From Burkholderiaceae bacterium (GTDB taxonomy: Bacteria; Pseudomonadota; Gammaproteobacteria; Burkholderiales; Burkholderiaceae_E), in NCBI GenBank assembly GCA_023954015.1, contig JAMLIS010000016.1, positions 1 through 64,000 on the forward strand: a stretch of DNA of 64,000 nt. The letters are read 5' to 3'. Shown in pieces: positions 10,150 through 17,139 of the stretch (positions are counted from its first letter, which is position 1; the number at the start of each line of letters is the position of its first letter). The notes below the pieces were generated by a model, which was not told the origin of the DNA, did not search any database, and saw only the letters and a list, made by a program, of their open reading frames with translations. The position numbers were made by a program, and so were the translations under genes.

Positions 10150-10262
10150 ATCCCGACCCGGCGCCGGGATCGGAATCCGGGAATCGGCATCATGTCGTCC
10201 GGATATCCGATGGAGCCCGACGCTGCCGCGCCGGCGGCCATCGGCAGACGAAGGACTCGCGC

Positions 10263-10343
10263 GCATGGATGCAGAAGCACGACCCCGAAGGCAATGCGAC
10301 GAACGACCCCGGCGTGTACGGCTACGCCGTGGCGCAGTCGCTG
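10263..10343 (+). pseudogene. Out-of-frame relic of a livK C-terminal segment
   Basis: Read in the frame beginning at 10263, this stretch encodes WMQKHDPEG and VYGYAVAQSL-type motifs that align without gaps to residues 326-352 of the downstream livK (bases 11240-11320), 14 of 27 residues identical. Similarity stops right at the livK signal peptide. The start codon of the intact livK lies inside the relic in the +1-shifted frame. It looks like the leftover of a diverged tandem livK copy removed by deletion. Confidence 0.65.
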
Positions 10344-11530
10344 GCTGGATGCTTTGCGTGGCGCTGTCGCTCGCCGGCGGCGCCGTGTTCGCGCAGAAGC
10401 GCTACGACCCGGGCGCCTCCGACACGACAATTCGCATCGGCCAGACCATGCCGTACAGCGGCCCCGCGTCGGCCTACGGCACGATCGGCAAGGCGCAGGC
10501 GGCCTACTTCCGAATGATCAACGAGCGCGGCGGCATCGGCGGGCGCCGCATCGAATTCCTGTCGCTCGACGACGGGTACAGCCCGCCTAAAGCCGTGGAG
10601 ATGACGCGCCGGCTCGTCGAAGGCGACGAAGTGCTCGTCGTGTTCGGCACGCTCGGCACGCCGTCGAACTCGGCGATCCGCAAGTACCTGAACGATCGCC
10701 GCGTGCCGCAGTTGTTCGCCGCGACCGGCGCGGCGAAGTGGAACGATCCGCGGCACTTCCCGTGGACGATGGGCGGACAGCCCGACTATCGCACCGAGGC
10801 GCGGATCTACGCGCAGCACATCCTGCGCACGAGACCCGAGGCGCGCATCGGCGTGCTCTACCAGAACGACGACTTCGGCAAGGACTACCTCGCCGGGCTG
10901 CGCGACGGGCTGGGCGCCCGCGCCGACGCGATGATCGTCGCCGAGGCTTCGTACCAGGTGACCGACCCGACCGTCGATTCGCAGATCGCGACGCTGCAGG
11001 GCGCAGGCGCGGACGTGTTCGTCAACGTGACGACGCCGAAATTCGCCGCGCAGGCGATCCGACGAGCGTACGACATCGGCTGGCGACCCCTGCAGTACCT
11101 GGCGAGCGTCTCGGTGAGCGTGAACTCGGTGATGCGCGCCGCCGGATTCGAGAAAGGCGTGGGGATCGTCTCGTCGGCCTACCTGATGACGCCCGGCGAC
11201 CCGGAGTGGAACGACGAACCGGCGATGCGCGAATGGCGCGACTGGATGGCGAAGTACTACCCGGAAGGCGACACGACCGACTACCTGAACGTCTACGGGT
11301 ACGTGACCGCGCAACTCCTCGTGCAGGTGCTGCGGCAGGCGGGCGACGAGCTCACGCGCGAGAACGTGATGCGACAGGCGGCAAAGCTGCAGCGCTTCGC
11401 CCCGAAGATGATGCTGCCGGGAATCACCGTGGAGACCGGAGAAGACGACTTCGCGCCCTTCGAGTCGCTGCAATTAATGCGCTTCGACGGAAAGTCGTGG
11501 GTGCGGTTCGGGGAAGTGCTCGGGGAGTAG
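10265..11530 (+). CDS. livK: Branched-chain amino-acid ABC transporter substrate-binding protein (LivK-like)
   Basis: 421 aa, periplasmic binding protein type I fold. After a hydrophobic core (MLCVALSLAGGAVFA) a signal-peptidase I site is likely before QKRYDPG, then the family start TIRIGQTMPYSGPASAYGTI. The ATG at 10265 has AAGGA 9 bp upstream, but gives an unusually long arginine-rich n-region of about 28 residues; ATG 10349 is the other choice and lacks a clear ribosome site. The n-region is translated from the out-of-frame paralogue relic (10263-10343), so the native 5' end was probably replaced. Ligand specificity (branched-chain amino acids, amides or aromatic acids) is not readable. 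Confidence 0.88.
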   Translation: MDAEARPRRQCDERPRRVRLRRGAVAGWMLCVALSLAGGAVFAQKRYDPGASDTTIRIGQTMPYSGPASAYGTIGKAQAAYFRMINERGGIGGRRIEFLSLDDGYSPPKAVEMTRRLVEGDEVLVVFGTLGTPSNSAIRKYLNDRRVPQLFAATGAAKWNDPRHFPWTMGGQPDYRTEARIYAQHILRTRPEARIGVLYQNDDFGKDYLAGLRDGLGARADAMIVAEASYQVTDPTVDSQIATLQGAGADVFVNVTTPKFAAQAIRRAYDIGWRPLQYLASVSVSVNSVMRAAGFEKGVGIVSSAYLMTPGDPEWNDEPAMREWRDWMAKYYPEGDTTDYLNVYGYVTAQLLVQVLRQAGDELTRENVMRQAAKLQRFAPKMMLPGITVETGEDDFAPFESLQLMRFDGKSWVRFGEVLGE

Positions 11531-11550
11531 GCGGCTGCAGCTCGCCCCGC

Positions 11551-12165
11551 TCAACCTCGCAGCGCCTGCGCCGCATCGTCGATCGCAGCGCGCAGTTCCT
11601 CGTAGCTGTGCGTCACCGGAAACTGCGGGAACTGCTTCGCGATCGCCTCCGGCGGATGGATGAAGAAACCGGCATCGGCCGCGGCGAGCATGCCCGTGTC
11701 GTTGTACGAATCACCGGCGGCGATCACGCGGAAGTTCAATCCCTGCAATGCCTGCACGGCGGCGCGCTTCTGTTCCGGCATGCGCAGCCGCCAGCCGCGC
11801 ACGAAACCGGCTTCGTCGACGTCGAGGCGATGGCACAGCAGCGTCGGCCGGCCGAGCGCGCGCATCAGCGGATCGGCGAACTCGTAGAAGGTGTCCGACA
11901 GGATGAACACCTGGTAGCGCGCGCGCAGATCGTCGAGGAATTCCCGTGCGCCCGGCAGCGGGCCCATGCTCTCGATCACGCGCTGGATGTCGGCGAGCGC
12001 GAGGCGGTGCCTGGCGAGCAGCTCCAGGCGGAAGGCCATCAGCTTGTCGTAGTCGGGCTCGTCGCGCGTCGTGCGCGACAGCTCGGCGATGCCCGTCCTG
12101 CGCGAGAACTCGATCCAGATCTCGGGAACGAGCACCCCTTCCAGATCGAGACACACCACCTGCAT
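11551..12165 (-). CDS. thrH: Bifunctional phosphoserine phosphatase / homoserine phosphotransferase ThrH
   Basis: 204 aa HAD-superfamily enzyme. Motif I is DLEGVLVPE, the form typical of ThrH rather than SerB; motif II is in ILSDTFYEF, and motif IV is GDSYNDTGMLAAADAG. ThrH dephosphorylates phosphoserine and can pass the phosphate to homoserine, linking serine and threonine synthesis in the cytoplasm. ATG 12165 gives the normal family length; the frame is open upstream without conserved sequence. It is transcribed divergently from the PaaK-like gene with a 209-bp spacer and converges on livK. Confidence 0.9.
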   Translation of the reverse strand: MQVVCLDLEGVLVPEIWIEFSRRTGIAELSRTTRDEPDYDKLMAFRLELLARHRLALADIQRVIESMGPLPGAREFLDDLRARYQVFILSDTFYEFADPLMRALGRPTLLCHRLDVDEAGFVRGWRLRMPEQKRAAVQALQGLNFRVIAAGDSYNDTGMLAAADAGFFIHPPEAIAKQFPQFPVTHSYEELRAAIDDAAQALRG

Positions 12166-12374
12166 CGCACGACTCCGACTTTTCCCGACGCCGCCCGGCG
12201 TCACGCGGGCGCCATGGTAGCGCAGCGTCCGCGCGGCGCGCGTCGGGAACCCGGACGCCGCGCACTGCATGCGCCGGACACCCCCTGCCACGAAGCGCCT
12301 TCGAAGGTCGCTTCGACCCCGCCGACACTGATCCGCGTCAATGCTCCGCCGACCCCGCGCGCTAGATTGCAACG

Positions 12375-13838
12375 ATGACCGACCCGTTTCCGCCCGGAAC
12401 CTTCTTCGCACCCGATCCGCTCGATTGGTGGCGCGGCGGCTGCGAATGGGTGCGCTGCAGCGCGCGACTGCAGGAACTGTGGGCCGAACGCCTGGGCAGC
12501 GCGGAGTCGCGACGCGACAAGCGCGATGCGCGCGTGGCGTCGCTGCTCGCGCACGCGCGGTCCCGCTCGCGGTTCTTCGCGCGACACTGGAGCGGCACCT
12601 CGCCTGCCACGCCGCTGCATGCGCTGCCTCCGGTCGCGCGCGACGAGCTGATGGCGCATTTCGACGATTGGGTCACCGACCCCGGGATCCGCCTGGACGA
12701 CGTGCGCCGCTTCGTCGCCGACCCGTCACGCATCGGTGAAGCCTTCCTCGGCCGATACGCGGTGTGGACGAGTTCGGGCACTACCGGAGTACCCGGCATC
12801 TACGTGCAGGACGAGGACGCACTCGCTACCTACGGCGCGCTCCTCGGCGCGCAGGCCGACTTCGCGCCCACCATCGATCCGCGCAGCGTCATGGGTGGCC
12901 CGTTGCGACTCGCGCTCGTCGCGGCCACCGGCGGGCACTTCGCCGGGGTCGTCTGGTGGCAGCGGCTGTGCCGCATGTATCCGCTGCTCGGCGCGCATGC
13001 GCGCATCTTCTCGATCCTCGAGCCGCTCGACGCGCTGTGCGAGGCGCTCGACGAATGGAGCCCCACCTCGATCGCCAGCTACCCGACCGTGCTCGCGCAG
13101 CTGGCCGCCGAGCAGCGCGCCGGCCGCCTGCGGCTCGCCCCGCGCACGCTGCTCAGCGGCGGCGAGGCGCTGTGCGAAACCGAGCGGAGCGCGATCGAAG
13201 AGACCTTCGGCTGCTCGGTGGTCGAGGATTACGGCGCCTCCGAATGCATGAACATCGCGCACGGCTGCCGCGCGCATCGGCTGCACCTGAACGAAAGCTG
13301 GGTCGTGCTCGAGCCGGTCGACGAGCGCATGAAGCCGTTGCCGCCGGGCGAGCCGTCGTTCACCGTTCTCGTCACGAACCTGGCCAACCACGTGCAGCCG
13401 ATCGTGCGCTACGACCTCGGCGACAGCGTGACGATCGACGCAGGGCCCTGCGACTGCGGCGACGAGCGCCCCACGCTTCGCGTGAGCGGACGCGCGGATG
13501 ACGTGCTCGAGTTCGACGCGCACCACGGCGAGTTCGTGCGCGTGCTGCCGCTGGCCATCGAGACCGTGCTCGAGGAAGACAGCGGCCTGTCGCGCTTCCA
13601 GTTGACGCAGACCGCGCGCGACGAACTCCGATTGCGAATCGATTCGGGCGACTCGCACGAACGGCGTCGCGCTTTCGAGCGTGCGCAGCAGGCGCTCGCT
13701 CGATTCCTGGCGAAGCAGGGAGTCGCGAACCCGGTGCGCCTGCACCTGGACGACGAGGCACCGCAGGTCGATCGAGCCAGCGGGAAGCTGCGGCGGATTC
13801 GCTCGAGGACCGCAGGGGGCGCGGATCCGTCGGCGTGA
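12375..13838 (+). CDS. PaaK/CapK-like adenylate-forming enzyme (AMP-binding)
   Basis: 487 aa. Adenylation-domain motifs: P-loop-like SSGTTGVPGIYVQ near residue 134, the A5-type EDYGASECMNIAHGC, and YDLGDSV followed by a Cys-rich CDCG turn and RVSGRADDVLEF, all as in phenylacetate-CoA ligase relatives. Such proteins activate aryl or other carboxylic acids as AMP or CoA derivatives. No phenylacetate pathway genes are nearby, so the substrate is unknown. A 20-bp exact tandem duplication (13821-13860) spans its stop codon. Confidence 0.78.
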   Translation: MTDPFPPGTFFAPDPLDWWRGGCEWVRCSARLQELWAERLGSAESRRDKRDARVASLLAHARSRSRFFARHWSGTSPATPLHALPPVARDELMAHFDDWVTDPGIRLDDVRRFVADPSRIGEAFLGRYAVWTSSGTTGVPGIYVQDEDALATYGALLGAQADFAPTIDPRSVMGGPLRLALVAATGGHFAGVVWWQRLCRMYPLLGAHARIFSILEPLDALCEALDEWSPTSIASYPTVLAQLAAEQRAGRLRLAPRTLLSGGEALCETERSAIEETFGCSVVEDYGASECMNIAHGCRAHRLHLNESWVVLEPVDERMKPLPPGEPSFTVLVTNLANHVQPIVRYDLGDSVTIDAGPCDCGDERPTLRVSGRADDVLEFDAHHGEFVRVLPLAIETVLEEDSGLSRFQLTQTARDELRLRIDSGDSHERRRAFERAQQALARFLAKQGVANPVRLHLDDEAPQVDRASGKLRRIRSRTAGGADPSA

Positions 13839-13860
13839 CGGCGGATCCGTCGGCGTGACG
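13821..13860. repeat. 20-bp perfect tandem duplication across a stop codon
   Basis: GCGGATCCGTCGGCGTGACG occurs twice head to tail. The first copy holds the TGA of the PaaK-like gene; the second is untranslated. It looks like a recent slippage duplication. Confidence 0.9.
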
Positions 13861-13888
13861 GCGTCCGCGCCGGCGGCGATCCGCCTTG

Positions 13889-14773
13889 CTAGCGCACGAC
13901 GCCGGCGCTAGCCGGTCGCGATCGCTTCCTTCGCTCCGCCGCCGCCATCGCCAGCGCCACGCCGCCGACGATCCCGGCGCTGGCGATCAGCAGTCTTCGC
14001 GTCAACGGCTCGTCGATGAAGACGACGCCGCCGGCCGCGGCGATCGCAGGAACGGTCAGCTGGACGATTGCCGCCGTCGTGCGCGCAAGCCGCGGGAGCA
14101 CGCCGTACCAGATGATGTAACCGAGACCCGAGGCCAGCGCACCGGAGGCGAGGGCGTACGAGAGACCGCGGGCGTCCGGTTGCATCGTGATCGCGCCGCC
14201 CACGATCAGCACGACGCCGATCGGCACGCAGCGGATGAAGTTGCCGGCGGTGTCCAGCATCGGCGATCGTGACGCGCCGCCGACCAGGCAATACGCCCCC
14301 CACGACAGTCCGGCGACGATCATCAGCAGCGAGCCGATCAACGAAGGCGCGACGAGCCCCGGCGACAGAAGATAGGCCAGCGCGGCGAGAGCCACACCCA
14401 TCCCCGTCCATTCGAGCGGCGCGGGCCGATCGCCGCGCGCCACCGACCAGCCGAGCATCCCGATCTGCACGCTGGCGAAGAGGATCAACGCGCCCGGCCC
14501 TGCACCCACCATCCCGTACGCGATCGAAAAGGTGGTCGCGTACAGAAGAAGCGATGCAGCGCCGAGGCGAGACCCCATCTCGCCGAGCCGCGGACGTCGG
14601 GAGCGCGCGGAACGCAGCCACGCAATCGCCGCGAGCACGACGGCGCCGGAAACGAGCCGGATGCCGGTGTACGCGAGCGGATCGATGTGCGCGCCCGACA
14701 GCGCGAGTCGGGCAAGAATCGAATTGGTCGCGAAGGCCAGCATCGCGACGGCGGTGAGAAGGGCGGTTTTCAC
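13889..14773 (-). CDS. EamA/DMT-superfamily transporter
   Basis: 294 aa with ten hydrophobic segments in two EamA repeats, ending in a basic tail (AAAERRKRSRP). Typical DMT motifs include the FATNSILARLALSG start and the second-repeat SGALASGLGYIIWYGVLPRL. It is an inner-membrane metabolite exporter of unknown substrate. The start is GTG at 14773 just after a small hairpin (14774-14791); an ATG nine residues in would also work. It lies immediately left of the ssb-targeting element and was probably a near neighbour of ssb before integration. Confidence 0.85.
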   Translation of the reverse strand: MKTALLTAVAMLAFATNSILARLALSGAHIDPLAYTGIRLVSGAVVLAAIAWLRSARSRRPRLGEMGSRLGAASLLLYATTFSIAYGMVGAGPGALILFASVQIGMLGWSVARGDRPAPLEWTGMGVALAALAYLLSPGLVAPSLIGSLLMIVAGLSWGAYCLVGGASRSPMLDTAGNFIRCVPIGVVLIVGGAITMQPDARGLSYALASGALASGLGYIIWYGVLPRLARTTAAIVQLTVPAIAAAGGVVFIDEPLTRRLLIASAGIVGGVALAMAAAERRKRSRPASAGVVR

Positions 14774-14891
14774 GCGGGAGGATTCTCCCGCGCCCGCGGA
14801 TCCGGATGCGCAATGCCTGATCCCAGGAGCGCCGGCGCGAGCCCGCGCCGACTCTTTGCCTTCACGACGCCCCTGGCAGTGGTCGCAGTTC

Positions 14892-14905
14892 GGGTGTCAG
14901 AACGG
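14892..14905. repeat. Left attachment-site repeat of the ssb-targeting element
   Basis: GGGTGTCAGAACGG. It matches GGGTGCTAGAACGG at 26646-26659 in 12 of 14 positions, with the last seven (AGAACGG) identical. On the minus strand it reads CCG TTC TGA, that is Pro-Phe-stop, the expected last codons of ssb. It is therefore best read as the displaced original ssb end (attL or attR by convention). Confidence 0.75.
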
Positions 14906-14923
14906 TTAAGCCCATCAAAAATG

Positions 14924-14932
14924 GTAAACAAC
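14924..14932 (+). repeat. GTAAACAAC box, left end
   Basis: It starts 18 bp inside the left core and is the exact inverse of GTTGTTTAC at 26622-26630, which ends 22 bp inside the right core. A second direct copy is at 15037-15045. In the circular form the two outer boxes would flank the core as an inverted pair, the arrangement of tyrosine-recombinase binding sites. Confidence 0.65.
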
Positions 14933-15036
14933 CGTGCTCGTGTGAGTGAGTGAGCGCGGTTAGGCGGCGTTTCCGTAGAGCGCTATGTCAACGACCGAGG
15001 CCACAAGTAGCGTAGTCAAGGCAGTAATCGCAGTTT

Positions 15037-15045
15037 GTAAACAAC
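15037..15045 (+). repeat. Second GTAAACAAC box, left end
   Basis: Exact copy of the 14924-14932 box in the same orientation, 113 bp further in. The 14906-15061 stretch holds no gene. The box is a candidate arm-type or excisionase site. Confidence 0.5.
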
Positions 15046-15061
15046 GCTGCGGGGCTTCAAG

Positions 15062-15280
15062 TCAGCACGAGGAGCACGAGGAACTACCCGCCTGCATCGG
15101 GGGGCACTTGTACGTCCCGTACGAACAGAACACGCAACAATCGCCGGCCTTGGGCCGCAACACGGTCTTGCAACCCTCGCATTCGTAGAACCACTGGCAG
15201 GCGTCCGTTGGCATTGTCTCTGTCTTCTTGTGGCCGCATACGGGGCAAGTGATTGTGGATTGCAGAACGATGCTGCTCAC
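15062..15280 (-). CDS. GDCCVxC-domain small protein (cysteine form)
   Basis: 72 aa starting from GTG 15280, 3 bp after the previous stop. It has a zinc-ribbon-like start (CPVCGHKKTETMP), an ECEGC pair and the hallmark KAGDCCVFCSYG, then KCPPMQ. The family name comes from this motif and some members carry selenocysteine; here the positions are Cys codons with no in-frame TGA. Related small proteins often sit in mercury-resistance or mobile contexts, but the role is unknown. The C terminus (SSSCSSC) adds two further cysteines. It is the last gene of the element. Confidence 0.7.
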   Translation of the reverse strand: MSSIVLQSTITCPVCGHKKTETMPTDACQWFYECEGCKTVLRPKAGDCCVFCSYGTYKCPPMQAGSSSCSSC

Positions 15281-15283
15281 ACT

Positions 15284-16195
15284 TCACTCCACACCCGCCC
15301 AGTCGACGATTTCTTGGGCAAGCGGTTGCGCCCCATCGTGCGTGGCAACTCGGAAGCCCCGCTTCTCGAGCCGCCAGAGTCGCTCACCAAGAACATTCTC
15401 GAGACGCTCCATGTCCGGCTTGGGCATCGAATCAGGCTTCGGAGCCATCACAAAAAGCGCGCGGTCTTCAAGGTTGCGCAGGCGCGCAAACGTAGACACG
15501 TCTTCAGAGGCGCGTAGCAAGTTGAGCTCCACTCTCTCGTGCCCTTTATAAACCGCCGAGACGACCGAACCCACCTTGCCCTCGGGATGAAGGTTGAACT
15601 CGAGACGGTGGCGCGCTCCGCTACCCGGCTCCGCGACGTCGTGCACCGACTCGATGACGATGCGTTCGAAGGCCATACGTGCAATTCGCTTGAGCTCCCG
15701 GTTCACCAGTTCGCGGACCGCTTCGTTGTCCATCGTTTCGAAGTCTCGCAGGCGCCGTTCTTCCTTGGGTATGAACGGCACCACATCGGCGTAGAGCCGC
15801 GAAAGAACGACTTCGATTGAGGCACCAGACGTGGGCCACAGTTCGCCAAGCGACACCATGTCCGTTTCGAACTGAATCGACCCCAGACTCACCGCGTTGC
15901 GCCGCGCTTCTTGCAGCGCGTCTTCTGCGGACTGAAGCACAGCGCGCAGAAGAGCGACGTCGTTCTTGCCGTAGATGCACTCGAATTTGGACAGGTCTTC
16001 GAGCAGGAGGAACTGGAACTCGCCCTCGTGTGCGCCAACCACGACCCCGACTGTGTAGCGCTGCCGTGCAAAGAGGTCCGGCTGAATCTCGACAGTGGCC
16101 CATACGCCGCGGAAAGGCGCCTCGGGCACGGGCGTCAAGTGCCCCTTCAAGTGAGCGAACGGGTCAGACCCGGACGATAAAAAAAGGCTGTTCAT
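15284..16195 (-). CDS. DUF3037-like protein encoded with a HipA-like kinase
   Basis: 303 aa, no signal peptide or membrane segment. The N-terminal part (ATVEIQPDLFARQRYTVGVV and LLLEDLSKFECIYG) resembles the start of DUF3037 proteins, which are typically encoded beside HipA-like kinases. That is a motif-level resemblance from memory. The remaining two thirds, from about residue 110, match nothing I recognise. Its ATG overlaps the kinase stop (ATGA), so the two are translationally coupled and probably act together. Confidence 0.55.
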   Translation of the reverse strand: MNSLFLSSGSDPFAHLKGHLTPVPEAPFRGVWATVEIQPDLFARQRYTVGVVVGAHEGEFQFLLLEDLSKFECIYGKNDVALLRAVLQSAEDALQEARRNAVSLGSIQFETDMVSLGELWPTSGASIEVVLSRLYADVVPFIPKEERRLRDFETMDNEAVRELVNRELKRIARMAFERIVIESVHDVAEPGSGARHRLEFNLHPEGKVGSVVSAVYKGHERVELNLLRASEDVSTFARLRNLEDRALFVMAPKPDSMPKPDMERLENVLGERLWRLEKRGFRVATHDGAQPLAQEIVDWAGVE

Positions 16196-16998
16196 GAAAT
16201 CTGTCCCAATTCATTCGCTAGCCAGCCGGGTTGTGCGCGCGCGTCGAGAAACTCCAGTACCGTGGCGGCGAACGCGTTGCCAGCTTGCGTGTCAGGAGCC
16301 ATCGACAGTATGAACTGACGCAGCCGCGGGCTCACGTCCTCAAGCGCGGGAAGATGTTGGTCGGATGCGAGAATCATCGCAGCCTCGAACCTCTTATAGT
16401 CACCGGACTTCAACTGCGCGCGGGCCGCGGCGCGCAAGCTGTTGTGGCCGAATGGAAGGCCGTTCGCAAGCCACAAGAGGCTGTACAGAATCAGCTCGTT
16501 GTCGATGGGAACATAGTCCCCCTGTGCCGTCTGAAGGAAATTTCCGAGATGACGGTCCTGGTTCTCCGCCCAGACATCGAACGCAGCAATCTCAGCTACG
16601 GAGGCGTGCCTGAGCGCCGACGCGTGACGCCGTCTCGCGATGAACGGCCAGCGACTGGTGATATGCCTGCCGGGAACCGCGGAGGAGCAATACCCGAGAA
16701 TCGTCGGGTACCTTCGCCAATGCTGGTCCAACCCCATGTGCTGCATGAGCTGGGGAACAGGCAGGAGAATGACGGCAGCAAACTGGGGACGAGGCAAGTC
16801 CAGGGCCTTCGCAATCATCCATGCAATGGCCTCCGCAATAACCATCGGAAAACCTGGAGGAGAGGCCTTCACGTAACACAGATGCTCAATGCCCTGTGCG
16901 TCGACTATCAGAGCCTGGTGCGTCGTGTGGTTCTGCCCCTTGTTTTTTGCGACTCCCCTGAATTCTCTCCAGGCGGACGCTGGCAGTATCGGAATCAT
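16192..16998 (-). CDS. HipA-like Ser/Thr kinase (HipA_2-type)
   Basis: 268 aa from ATG 16998 (MIPILPASAWREFRG, the typical HipA_2 opening); TTG 17043 would add 15 residues. Motifs: a beta-strand with VKASPPG in the ATP-lysine region, the helix MVIAEAIAWMIAKALDLPRP, the catalytic loop ENQDRHLGNFL and the metal-binding PIDNELILYS. Unlike classical HipA there is no HipB-like HTH gene; the partner is the overlapping DUF3037-like gene. The target and whether the pair is toxic, regulatory or defensive are unknown. A gap of about 140 bp separates it from the helicase, so it may have its own promoter. Confidence 0.7.
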   Translation of the reverse strand: MIPILPASAWREFRGVAKNKGQNHTTHQALIVDAQGIEHLCYVKASPPGFPMVIAEAIAWMIAKALDLPRPQFAAVILLPVPQLMQHMGLDQHWRRYPTILGYCSSAVPGRHITSRWPFIARRRHASALRHASVAEIAAFDVWAENQDRHLGNFLQTAQGDYVPIDNELILYSLLWLANGLPFGHNSLRAAARAQLKSGDYKRFEAAMILASDQHLPALEDVSPRLRQFILSMAPDTQAGNAFAATVLEFLDARAQPGWLANELGQIS

Positions 16999-17139
16999 TT
17001 CCCCGTCGCATTTACAGTTGCTTATTTTGTGCGACTCTACCAACCAGAGCTTTGCAGCGAAACTACCGCGGCCGCTCGTCGCCTGAAACGTTCGACCTCA
17101 GTGTGTCCGCACCGCCACAGCAACGAGTCAAGGCCGCCC

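Noticed and set aside
14774-15061. tRNA gene as the attachment site of the element
   Set aside because: No cloverleaf-like sequence is present at either end; the duplicated core lies in ssb instead.
14985-15188. Small plus-strand ORF of 67 codons at the left end of the element
   Set aside because: It is antisense to the GDCCVxC gene, has no conserved features and no clear ribosome site.
15062-15280. Selenoprotein reading of the GDCCVxC gene
   Set aside because: The motif positions are ordinary Cys codons and the only TGA is the terminal stop.
16192-17043. Classical HipBA toxin-antitoxin pair
   Set aside because: No HipB-like HTH gene is next to the kinase; the coupled partner is a much larger DUF3037-like protein.
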